Below are positions 1 through 7,916 of a stretch of 64,000 nt of DNA, in pieces. The position numbers were made by a program, and so were the translations under genes. Source of the stretch: Qipengyuania nanhaisediminis (GTDB lineage Bacteria > Pseudomonadota > Alphaproteobacteria > Sphingomonadales > Sphingomonadaceae); the NCBI RefSeq assembly GCF_900115585.1, contig NZ_FOWZ01000004.1, forward strand, positions 186,001 through 250,000, given 5' to 3'. The notes under the pieces were generated by a model that saw nothing but the letters and a program-made list of their open reading frames with translations, did no database searches and was not told the origin of the DNA. The stretch's first letter is position 1; each line of letters begins with the position of its first letter.

Positions 1-1149
1 GGCAACAAGGTCGAGCGGGAGGTTAAGACCTCCGGTGCGTCCGCTGCTTCGGTAGAGAAGGGCAATTACCGCCACTTCATGCAAAAAGAGATCTTCGAAC
101 AGCCGACCGTGGTCGCGCAGACGCTCAGTTCGTACCTGCGCCAGTCCGACAACTCGGTCGCGCTTCCCCAGTTCGATTTCGATATTTCTTCGATCCGCCG
201 CGTCACGATTGTCGCGTGCGGGACGTCCTATTACGCCGGCATGGTCGCGAAATACTGGTTCGAGCAATTTGCGCGCGTGCCGGTCGATATCGACGTTGCG
301 AGCGAATTTCGATACCGCGAGCCCGTCCTGGAAGACAACGGCCTGTCGTTGTTCATTTCCCAGAGCGGCGAAACCGCCGACACGCTGGCCGCCTTGCGCC
401 ATTGCAAGGAACAGGGCCAAACCATCGCCGCCGTCGTGAATGTACCGACTAGTTCCATGGCCCGTGAAGCCGATCTCTTGTTGCCCACGCATGCTGGGCC
501 GGAAATCGGCGTCGCGTCGACGAAGGCGTTCACGTGCCAATTGGCAGTTCTCGCCGCGCTTGCCGCGCACATGGCTGTGACCAAAGGCTTCATGAACCGC
601 CAGGAAGAGCAGGAGGTCGTGGAGCATCTGCTCGAGGCGCCGGCGTGCCTCAACGCTGCACTCGACCACGACGACGATATTGCGTCGATGGCCCATTTGA
701 TCGCCCCGGCGCGCGATGTCCTTTATCTCGGCCGTGGACCCGATTTTCCGATGGCCCTCGAAGGCGCGCTGAAACTCAAGGAAATTAGCTACATCCATGC
801 AGAAGGCTACGCCAGCGGAGAGATGAAGCACGGTCCGATCGCGCTGATCGACGACGAAGTTCCGGTCATCGTCTTGGCCCCGTCAGGCCCGCTGTTCGAG
901 AAAACGGTTTCGAACATGGAAGAGGTCCGCGCCCGCGGCGGCCAGATCGTGCTCATCTCCGATGCCGAAGGGCTGGAAGAGGCGGGTGAAGGCTGCATGG
1001 CCACGATCGAAATGCCGAAGGTGCATCCGCTGATCGCGCCCCTCGTGTACGCCGTTCCGGTTCAATTGCTTGCCTACCACGTGGCTTGCGTCAAAGGCAC
1101 GGACGTCGACCAGCCCCGCAACCTCGCCAAGTCCGTGACGGTCGAGTAG
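1..1149 (+). CDS. glmS: Glutamine--fructose-6-phosphate aminotransferase, C-terminal part (5' truncated by window edge)
   Basis: The last 382 residues of GlmS, which makes glucosamine-6-phosphate from fructose-6-phosphate and glutamine, the first step towards UDP-GlcNAc for peptidoglycan and LPS. The frame is open from base 1, so the N-terminal glutaminase domain lies outside the window. Two SIS sugar-isomerase domains are visible: the first has VACGTSYYAG and SQSGETADT, the second has GRGPDFPMALEGALKLKE and the HAEGYASGEMKHGP stretch. The protein ends with the family's nearly invariant tail, DVDQPRNLAKSVTVE. It stops 74 bases before the GGDEF-EAL gene on the same strand. Identity is certain. 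Confidence 0.97.
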   Translation, partial: GNKVEREVKTSGASAASVEKGNYRHFMQKEIFEQPTVVAQTLSSYLRQSDNSVALPQFDFDISSIRRVTIVACGTSYYAGMVAKYWFEQFARVPVDIDVASEFRYREPVLEDNGLSLFISQSGETADTLAALRHCKEQGQTIAAVVNVPTSSMAREADLLLPTHAGPEIGVASTKAFTCQLAVLAALAAHMAVTKGFMNRQEEQEVVEHLLEAPACLNAALDHDDDIASMAHLIAPARDVLYLGRGPDFPMALEGALKLKEISYIHAEGYASGEMKHGPIALIDDEVPVIVLAPSGPLFEKTVSNMEEVRARGGQIVLISDAEGLEEAGEGCMATIEMPKVHPLIAPLVYAVPVQLLAYHVACVKGTDVDQPRNLAKSVTVE

Positions 1150-1196
1150 AACCTCGAAACGAGAAAATTCTTTTCCGGCTTAGGTTTACGCGCGGC

Positions 1197-1212
1197 TAAC
1201 CTTTCAAGGTTA
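1197..1212. repeat. Short inverted repeat upstream of the GGDEF-EAL gene
   Basis: TAACCTT-TC-AAGGTTA, two perfect 7-base arms around a 2-base centre, ending 11 bases before the GTG start of the GGDEF-EAL gene. Its right arm contains the only AAGG near the start. It could be an operator or a small hairpin covering the ribosome-binding site. Function is inferred only. Confidence 0.4.
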
Positions 1213-1223
1213 ATCGTGCGGGT

Positions 1224-3578
1224 GTGAGCCAGACGACAGAGAATCAAACGATCAACGCAGAGGACCTGACCGCGCGTCAGGTGCTTGGCATGTCGAGCGT
1301 GGAAGGCTCTGACTGGTCTCGCATTCATGGCCATCAATATTCGCTCGTAGCGCGCCGTGCTTTCGTGCGTGCGCTGTTCCATGCGATCGCATTCGCTCTG
1401 GTTACCTACGCCGTATATTCGGCGGTTCCATCGGTTATCCTCGTCGCCTGGGGTTGCGCGCTTGCTCTTAGCATCGCTCACTCTTTCATCCTCGATCGCA
1501 AGCTCAGGGTCGCAGAGGCAGGTCGCTTCGACCCAGAGAACGTGCGCGCACATGCCATGTCCTCGGCGAACAAGGGCGCAGTCTGGTCCTTGGGGATCGT
1601 GGCCTTGGGCGCATTGGGGGCGGCTGGCGAGCTGATTACCATCTGGATCATCCTGTGCTTCCTGGTCGTGTCGACCGTGACGAGCCGCTACAGCGTGCCG
1701 CTCAGCACGATAACCTTCCTCCTCGCAGCATCGGTCGGGCCGCTTCTGGTGGCCTTGATGAACGGCGACGGACTGCTCGCGGCGATGATCGGGCTTACCA
1801 TGCTGATCGGCACGCTCGGCACCTTCGAAATGGCGCGGATGCGGGTGGGCGCGCGCCTGTCCGAACTGGTCATGCAGGAAAAGAGCGAAGTGGTCTCCAT
1901 GCTGCTGCGTGAGTTCGAGGAAGGCGAAGCTGACTGGCTTTGGCACATCGATACAGCGCGAAAGCTGCGCAATGTCAGCCCCAGGCTCGCATTTGCGCTC
2001 GGCAGCACGCCAGCGGCTGTCGAAGGCCAGTATTTCCTCAAACTGATTTCGGGCGACAATTGGGAAGCAGGGAATTTCCCCGCCAGCCTGCGCGACTTCT
2101 CCGAGAAGATTAAACAGCGCGAAAGCTTCTCCAACCTGACCGTCAGCGTCGTCATCAATGGCGAGCGGCGATACTGGGAAATCTCCGGCACCCCGGTCCT
2201 GGACGAAAAGGGTGTCTGGCGCGGCTTCCGCGGGGTCGGGTCCGACGTCACGGTCAAGCATGAGAGCAGCGAGAAGATTGCGTATCTGGCGCGTTACGAC
2301 ACGCTGACCCAGCTTCCGAACCGCTTGATGCTCAACGAGACCCTGCGGGACGCCCTGTCGTATGCGGAAAAGTGGCGTTCGCGCTGCGCATTCCTGATGA
2401 TCGACCTGGACCGCTTCAAGGCGGTCAACGATTCGCTCGGCCATTTGATCGGCGACAAGATGCTGGCCGAGGTGGCGGGCAGGCTCGCGCCGCTCATGGA
2501 TGAAGGTGAAACCTGCGGTCGTCTGGGCGGGGACGAATTCGCAATCGTCGTCCGCGACGCATCCGACAGACGCCGCATCGATACGCTTGCCAAGACGGTG
2601 ATCGCGGCGCTCTCTGCACCCTACCATGTCGAGAACCATGTGCTTTACGTCGGTGCCAGCGTCGGTTCGGCGCTTGGGCCGCGCGATGGGAAGACGGTCG
2701 AGGAATTGCTCCGCAATGCCGACCTCGCCCTCTACCGGGCCAAGGATGAGGGTGGCGGCATTCACTGCGAATACCAGCCCGAACTCCACGCCATTGCCGA
2801 AGAGAAGCGGCAGCTCGAGTTTTCGCTGCGCAGCGCGCTCGAAAACGAGGAGATGGAGGTCCACTACCAGCCCGTCGTCGATGCGACGAGCGAGGATGTG
2901 GTCAGCTTCGAAGCGTTGCTTCGCTGGAACAGCAAGGTGCACGGGTTCGTCAGCCCCGCCAAATTCATTCCGTTGGCCGAGGACACCCGGCTGATCGTCC
3001 CGATAGGCACCTGGGTTCTGAATGAGGCCTGCCGCGAGGCTGCAAACCACTGGCCATCGCATGTGAAGGTGAACGTGAACGTTTCGCCCGAACAATTGCT
3101 CGAGCCCGATTTCGTCGGAACGGTCGTAAGGGCTCTGTCACACAGTGGGCTGTCCGCAGAACGGCTCGAGCTTGAAGTGACCGAAAGCATTTTCCTGCGG
3201 GACGCGGGGGTTGTGAGAAAGGCGCTCGAACAGTGCCTGGCGCTGGGCTGCTCGGTCGCGCTGGATGACTTCGGAACAGGCTATTCCTCGCTCGGTTACA
3301 TCCGCAAGATGCAGTTCACGACCATCAAGGTCGATCGCATGTTCGTCCAGGGAGCGGCGCAGAACAGCCCCGAGAGCCTCGCCATCATTCGTGCTGTCGT
3401 CGCCATGGCCGACAGTCTCGATATGACCACCACCGCAGAAGGCGTGGAGAATGAAGAGGAAGCGGAACTGATCCGCCGCCTGGGATGCACCAAGATCCAG
3501 GGATACCACTTTGGCCGGCCAATGCCGGTTGCCGAGGTGCGCAAGATTTTCGCCCGGGACGAAGCCCGGTCGGCGTGA
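1224..3578 (+). CDS. Membrane-bound diguanylate cyclase/phosphodiesterase (PAS-GGDEF-EAL)
   Basis: A 784-residue cyclic-di-GMP turnover protein starting at GTG 1224. The N-terminal ~200 residues hold about six hydrophobic membrane segments. A PAS-like region follows (roughly 210-340), then GGDEF and EAL domains. The GGDEF signature GRLGGDEFAIVV is intact at about residues 432-443, so cyclase activity is possible. The EAL signature is intact (SFEALLRW, E near 563), and DDFGTGYSSL and the late EGVE motif are also present, so phosphodiesterase activity is possible too. Which activity dominates cannot be told from sequence. A small inverted repeat lies just upstream. Its stop codon directly abuts that of purQ on the other strand. 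Confidence 0.93.
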   Translation: MSQTTENQTINAEDLTARQVLGMSSVEGSDWSRIHGHQYSLVARRAFVRALFHAIAFALVTYAVYSAVPSVILVAWGCALALSIAHSFILDRKLRVAEAGRFDPENVRAHAMSSANKGAVWSLGIVALGALGAAGELITIWIILCFLVVSTVTSRYSVPLSTITFLLAASVGPLLVALMNGDGLLAAMIGLTMLIGTLGTFEMARMRVGARLSELVMQEKSEVVSMLLREFEEGEADWLWHIDTARKLRNVSPRLAFALGSTPAAVEGQYFLKLISGDNWEAGNFPASLRDFSEKIKQRESFSNLTVSVVINGERRYWEISGTPVLDEKGVWRGFRGVGSDVTVKHESSEKIAYLARYDTLTQLPNRLMLNETLRDALSYAEKWRSRCAFLMIDLDRFKAVNDSLGHLIGDKMLAEVAGRLAPLMDEGETCGRLGGDEFAIVVRDASDRRRIDTLAKTVIAALSAPYHVENHVLYVGASVGSALGPRDGKTVEELLRNADLALYRAKDEGGGIHCEYQPELHAIAEEKRQLEFSLRSALENEEMEVHYQPVVDATSEDVVSFEALLRWNSKVHGFVSPAKFIPLAEDTRLIVPIGTWVLNEACREAANHWPSHVKVNVNVSPEQLLEPDFVGTVVRALSHSGLSAERLELEVTESIFLRDAGVVRKALEQCLALGCSVALDDFGTGYSSLGYIRKMQFTTIKVDRMFVQGAAQNSPESLAIIRAVVAMADSLDMTTTAEGVENEEEAELIRRLGCTKIQGYHFGRPMPVAEVRKIFARDEARSA

Positions 3579-4256
3579 TCAGGCGTTCGCGAGCGAGCGG
3601 ATAGCCGATTCGAACAAGGCCAGTCCGTCAGTCCCGCCGTGGGCGGCATCTACCGCGCGTTCGGGGTGGGGCATCATGCCGAGCACATTGCCCGCAGCAT
3701 TCAGCACGCCAGCGATATCGCGCTGAGACCCGTTGCAATTTTCCATGTAGCGAAATGCAACGCGGCCATCGCCTTCGATCCGGTCGAGAGTTTCGTTATC
3801 GGCGAAGAAGTTTCCGTCGTGATGGGCGACGGGGATGCTGATTTCCTGTCCGGCATCATAGCCGGACGTGAAGATCGACTGCGTGTTTTCGACCTTCAGG
3901 CCGACATTGCGGCAGATGAAGGTCTGGCCTGCGTTGCGCATGAGCGCTCCGGGCAGGAGCCGCGCTTCGGTGAGCACCTGAAACCCGTTGCAAACGCCAA
4001 GCACGGGCACGCCGCGTTCGGCAGCACGCACTATCTCGCGCATGATGGGGCTGTTTGCAGCCATTGCGCCGGAACGCAGGTAGTCGCCGTAGGAAAAGCC
4101 GCCCGGCAGGGCGATGAAGTCCAGCCCCTCGGGGAGCTGCGCATCGCCGTGCCACACACGGACCGGTGCGGAGCCGGACACCTGTTCGATGGCAACCGCC
4201 ATGTCGCGGTCGCAATTTGATCCGGGAAACGTGACGACAGCTGCGCGGAAGGCCAT
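3579..4256 (-). CDS. purQ: Phosphoribosylformylglycinamidine synthase, glutaminase subunit PurQ
   Basis: 225 residues, the usual PurQ length. Class I glutamine amidotransferase that supplies ammonia to PurL for conversion of FGAR to FGAM in purine synthesis. The N-terminus has [11 protein letters not shown]. The nucleophile elbow [11 protein letters not shown] carries the catalytic cysteine and MPHPERAVD carries the catalytic histidine. The start overlaps the purS stop (TGATG), so the two are translationally coupled. purL, which often follows, is not next; the genes converge with the GGDEF-EAL gene instead. Confidence 0.97.
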   Translation of the reverse strand: MAFRAAVVTFPGSNCDRDMAVAIEQVSGSAPVRVWHGDAQLPEGLDFIALPGGFSYGDYLRSGAMAANSPIMREIVRAAERGVPVLGVCNGFQVLTEARLLPGALMRNAGQTFICRNVGLKVENTQSIFTSGYDAGQEISIPVAHHDGNFFADNETLDRIEGDGRVAFRYMENCNGSQRDIAGVLNAAGNVLGMMPHPERAVDAAHGGTDGLALFESAIRSLANA

Positions 4257-4489
4257 CAGTCGAGCTTCTCGATGCGGTAGTTTTCGATCACCGTGTTGGC
4301 GAGAAGCTTTTCACACATTTCGGTGAGTGCCTCGTCGCTTGTGTCATCGGCTACGTCGAGGTCGATCGTGCGACCGATCCGGGCGCTTTCGACGCCGGAG
4401 AAGCCGAGCCCCTCGAGCGCGTGGTGAACCGCACGGCCTTGCGGGTCGAGAACACCGGGCTTGAGGCTGACAAGGACGCGGACTTTCAT
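4256..4489 (-). CDS. purS: Phosphoribosylformylglycinamidine synthase subunit PurS
   Basis: 77 residues starting [18 protein letters not shown], the family's normal N-terminus and length. PurS bridges PurQ and PurL in the FGAM synthase complex. An in-frame ATG lies seven codons upstream, but ATG 4489 fits the family and has AAAGGCA just ahead as ribosome-binding site. The motif [18 protein letters not shown] is typical. purQ follows with a one-base overlap. Confidence 0.95.
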   Translation of the reverse strand: MKVRVLVSLKPGVLDPQGRAVHHALEGLGFSGVESARIGRTIDLDVADDTSDEALTEMCEKLLANTVIENYRIEKLD

Positions 4490-4617
4490 GGGCAGTGCCT
4501 TTGATCGCAAGGAATGGAAATCTTGCGCGCGCCTATGCCGTGCCCCGGCCAGCGAAGCAAGTCGCCGACCGGGGTTTCGGGCAGATTATCGGGGCGGATT
4601 ATGGCCCCGGCCTGTCG

Positions 4618-7527
4618 TCATTCGGCCGGCTTCGGGACGATGGCGATCTCAAGCGCCTGGTCTGCATCGAGATAACGCTGCGCAAAGGCGCGGATATCTG
4701 CCGGTGTGACTGAACGAAGGATCGATTCGTATGTGCGCACCCGGTCCAGGCGATCGCTTTCCAGCTGCGCCGCTTCGAGCGAGCCGAGCCAATAGCCATT
4801 CTCGCGCTTGTCTTTCGCCAGCTTCTCGAGTTGCGGATTGCGAGCCCGGGCGAGAAGATCGTCATCGACAGGAGTAGCGCGCATTTCTCCCGCAATCTGG
4901 GAGATCGTTTCGAAGACCAGGTCTTGGTTTTCCGGGGCGACGATTGCTGCAGCGATCAGATATCCGAAGTCGTCGAAGGTATCCGACATCTCCAGCCCGG
5001 CAACCGGCGTGTAGGTCGCCCCGAGCTCTTCGCGCAGCGTTTCGAGCAGGCGAAGGCGAAGCGCTTCGGCGGCCAGCGTCCCGACCACTTCTTCCCTGAA
5101 ATCTCCGTCATCGGTGGTGGGCCAGTAGACCTGAACCATGCCCTGATCGGCCGCGCCGGAGTGATAAAGAGTCCGCTTGGTGCGATCCTGCGCAAACTTC
5201 ACCAACCGCGCGCTAGCAAAGTTATTCAGCTCCATCGGACGTTCCGGCAGGGCACCGAAAGTCTGCGCCACGGCATCGATAATCGCTTGCTCGTCGATGT
5301 CACCGACCACGGTGATCTCGATCGGGGAGTTTGCGAGGTTAGGCGAAACTGCAGCACGCAGATCGGCAAGAGTGGTGCCGAGCAGGACGTCTTCGCTTTT
5401 CGCACCGAACCGCATGTCACCATTGGCGATGATACGGGGCACTGCAGAGCCTGCTACCGCCTGCGGGTTAGCATCGAGACGAGCGATATAAGGCGGGATC
5501 AGCGCTTTCCATTGCGCTTCGGCTTCTTGGCGATAACCCGGAGCGGTGAGGAAAGCCGCAGCGGTCTGCATCTGGATCAGGAAATCCTCTGCCTTTGTCG
5601 AACCGGGAACATGGAAATGGTCGTTGGCGACAAACATGCCCGTCCGCACATTGCGGCCGGCAAAGATCCGCTGCAGTTCATCGAGGTCATGCGCTTCAAG
5701 CGCCGCGGTCGACGAAATCGCGTTCAGCATCGTGGATGCAGCAGGCTCTGCTTCGCCGAATGCAAGCTCACCCGACCCGATCCGGACATGGAAGAGAATT
5801 TCCTTGTCCTTGAAATCGGTCTTCTTGAGGTTGAGCATGACGTTGTTGTCGAACCGCAGCTCACGATAACCGAGGTCTTCGACCATCCGGTCGGCAACTA
5901 CCGATCCAGGCGCGCCGAAATCGTCATAGGCGAAAGCAGCCGTAACTGTCTCTTCGGGAGCCGCGACCGCAACCTGTGAGGAGGCATTGTAGGCCGCGAG
6001 TATCGCTTCCTCGCCACCCTCGATGTCCTGTTTGCTGGCAATGTGGATCAGCGGCGCAGAGCCGGTGAAGGTTTCACGGAAGGCTTCGTGGACTTTCTCC
6101 GGAGTGAGATCTGCACGCACGCTTTCGAACACTGCGAGCCGCGTTTCCGGCAAGGCGAAAATGCGCTCGTCCCTGACCGTCGCGAGGATACCGTCTGCCA
6201 AAGCCTGGCTGGGGCGCGTGCCTTGGCGCTCGGCGCCGTTGCGAAGACTGGTCTCGAGATTGTTCAGTGCCTCGTCGAGTTCGCTCTGCGTAAAGCCGTG
6301 CAAGGTCGCGCGGCGGATTTCCTGTTCGGCGGTTGCAAGTGCCTCGCGCCATTGGCCGTCCTTGGCGACCAGCTGGATGTTCGATTGCGTGGCTCTGTCG
6401 AAGAAGTCGGAGGTCGCCAGACGGCCTCCCAGAATCGATCCTTCCGGGTCACGAGCCAGGGTCTGAAGGCGGCGATTGACCACCATGGCTGCCAGTTGCA
6501 GCTGCAGAGCCTTGCGGCCCTGGGCCACGGTGCTGAGCTTGCGCTCGTACGGCGCGAAACGGTCGATCTGGACGATGTAATTCACTGCCGGATCCACGAA
6601 GTAACCGGCCTGGGCGGGACGATCGAAATCGATAGCGCCGCGCTCGGTTTCGGTCAGCGAAGCGGCGGGCTTCTCCCAATCGGAGAAGCGTTCGCGCACC
6701 ATGGCCTCAATGCTCTCGGGTTCGACATCGCCGACCACGATAAGCGTCGCATTGTCGGGCCGGTAAAAACGCTCGTAGATGCCGCGCAGTTCTTCGGCGG
6801 TGATGGACGCGGTGACTGCGCTTTCGGTCGGGTGACTGATGTTGGTCGCGAACGGCGTGCCCGGTGCGATGAACTTCTGATAGTCCATAAAAAGCCGCCG
6901 GTTGAAGGTGTTGCGGGTCTGGATTTCGGATTGGAGGATGCCGCGCTCGCGATTGACCGCTTCGGGGTCGAAGGTCAATTCCGAGCCGACTTCGCGCATC
7001 AGCATCAGGCCGGTGCCGATCAGTTCGGCGTCGTTGCGCGGCAGGCTCAGCTTGTAGGTAGTGTCCTCGAAAAAGGTGCTTGCGTTGGTATCCGCGCCGA
7101 ATTTGAGGCCTTCGCGCTCGAGTAGTTTAACCATCTCGCCTTCGGGAATGTTCGTCGAACCGTTGAATGCCATGTGTTCGATGAAGTGGGCAGCGTTGAA
7201 TTGGCCTTCCTTCTCGTCGATCCAGCCAATGTCGAAATTCATGCGCAGCACGACTTCGTCCTGCGGCGTTTCATTGCGCAGGATCGCGTATTTCATTCCG
7301 TTGTCGAGAATGCCGTACCGCACGGCCGGATCGGCCGGCACATCGTACACCGGGAAGTTCCAGCCCGTCAGCCCGGTCCGCGCGGGAAGGCCCAATTCCA
7401 CGCTGGATGCGGTTGCCGTGGTCGAAGCGACAGGGGCCGTGGTGTCGGAGTACGTGGTGCATCCAGCCAGCGTCAGCGCGATAAGCGGCGTGGCGACCAG
7501 AATCTTGCGAATGGAAGAATTTTTCAT
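4618..7527 (-). CDS. M16 family zinc metalloprotease, lipoprotein
   Basis: 969 residues with two insulinase-type halves, each about 450 residues. The inverted zinc motif HFIEH is near residues 114-118 and is preceded by DEVVLRMNFDIG, typical of periplasmic M16 peptidases of the PqqL type. The start at ATG 7527 gives a lipoprotein signal, MKNSSIRKILVATPLIALTLAGC, split here as a basic N-end, a hydrophobic core and a lipobox LAGC. AGGGA lies nine bases upstream. A further in-frame ATG 48 bases upstream would spoil the signal peptide. It probably degrades peptides in the envelope. It is divergent from a TonB receptor, so the pair may serve peptide or siderophore use; that link is inference. Confidence 0.93.
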   Translation of the reverse strand: MKNSSIRKILVATPLIALTLAGCTTYSDTTAPVASTTATASSVELGLPARTGLTGWNFPVYDVPADPAVRYGILDNGMKYAILRNETPQDEVVLRMNFDIGWIDEKEGQFNAAHFIEHMAFNGSTNIPEGEMVKLLEREGLKFGADTNASTFFEDTTYKLSLPRNDAELIGTGLMLMREVGSELTFDPEAVNRERGILQSEIQTRNTFNRRLFMDYQKFIAPGTPFATNISHPTESAVTASITAEELRGIYERFYRPDNATLIVVGDVEPESIEAMVRERFSDWEKPAASLTETERGAIDFDRPAQAGYFVDPAVNYIVQIDRFAPYERKLSTVAQGRKALQLQLAAMVVNRRLQTLARDPEGSILGGRLATSDFFDRATQSNIQLVAKDGQWREALATAEQEIRRATLHGFTQSELDEALNNLETSLRNGAERQGTRPSQALADGILATVRDERIFALPETRLAVFESVRADLTPEKVHEAFRETFTGSAPLIHIASKQDIEGGEEAILAAYNASSQVAVAAPEETVTAAFAYDDFGAPGSVVADRMVEDLGYRELRFDNNVMLNLKKTDFKDKEILFHVRIGSGELAFGEAEPAASTMLNAISSTAALEAHDLDELQRIFAGRNVRTGMFVANDHFHVPGSTKAEDFLIQMQTAAAFLTAPGYRQEAEAQWKALIPPYIARLDANPQAVAGSAVPRIIANGDMRFGAKSEDVLLGTTLADLRAAVSPNLANSPIEITVVGDIDEQAIIDAVAQTFGALPERPMELNNFASARLVKFAQDRTKRTLYHSGAADQGMVQVYWPTTDDGDFREEVVGTLAAEALRLRLLETLREELGATYTPVAGLEMSDTFDDFGYLIAAAIVAPENQDLVFETISQIAGEMRATPVDDDLLARARNPQLEKLAKDKRENGYWLGSLEAAQLESDRLDRVRTYESILRSVTPADIRAFAQRYLDADQALEIAIVPKPAE

Positions 7528-7916
7528 AGTGCGTCCCTGTTTTTCCGCCGCACCAAGCGGCAGTCCCGACGCCAACTGTAACCAGTCGTCTTCAAATCAG
7601 AAGTCCCCGTTCCAGCGAATTCTATTGAATTTCGTGGAAACGCGACAAACGGCTGAATAACATCTACGAACTGCTGGACTACAAAAGTAATTGTCCGACG
7701 AGATGCTGTATTGTCCTGGTATGGCACCGCGTCGCATAACGCTTTCTCGCTTGCGAACTGTCTGTCACCGCAATGCAACATGGCGCTGAAACCCGCAGGC
7801 ATCTGCGCTTTTGCGACTCCAATTCGCTCCCGCATGGGCTAATGGCGCCCGGTCAATTCCCTTTCTCCATCCCACCAACCCGCGCCGGCAAGCGCTGGGC
7901 CAAAAGGATCATCCCC
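7528..7916. other. Divergent intergenic region between M16 peptidase and TonB receptor
   Basis: 389 bases without a convincing gene. It must hold both divergent promoters. A good leftward promoter is visible at 7619-7648. For the rightward gene I see only weak candidates, such as TTGTCC near 7711 with CATAAC 18 bases later. The sequence ATTGTCC occurs twice, 20 bases apart, near 7690 and 7710. The roughly 140 bases before the receptor stay open in its frame but lack a ribosome-binding site and are not needed for the signal peptide. Confidence 0.5.
7619..7648 (-). promoter_or_regulatory. Predicted sigma-70 promoter of the M16 peptidase gene
   Basis: Read on the minus strand: TTGTCG (-35), an 18-base spacer, and TAGAAT (-10, five of six consensus bases). 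The expected start point is near 7612, giving a leader of about 85 bases before ATG 7527. Confidence 0.5.

Noticed and set aside
1150-1175. CTCG-AAA-CGAG with nearby T-run as glmS terminator
   Set aside because: Only four base pairs; too weak to call.
1074-3095. A 673-codon open frame antisense to the GGDEF-EAL gene
   Set aside because: The sense strand encodes an unmistakable multidomain protein with intact motifs; the antisense frame is a high-GC shadow with no recognisable domain or start signal.
7690-7716. ATTGTCC repeated 20 bases apart upstream of the TonB receptor
   Set aside because: Seven-base direct repeats in a 389-base spacer are weak evidence for an operator.
7773-7916. 48-codon N-terminal extension of the TonB receptor
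   Set aside because: It would bury the signal peptide; ATG 7917 has a ribosome-binding site and a proper signal sequence.
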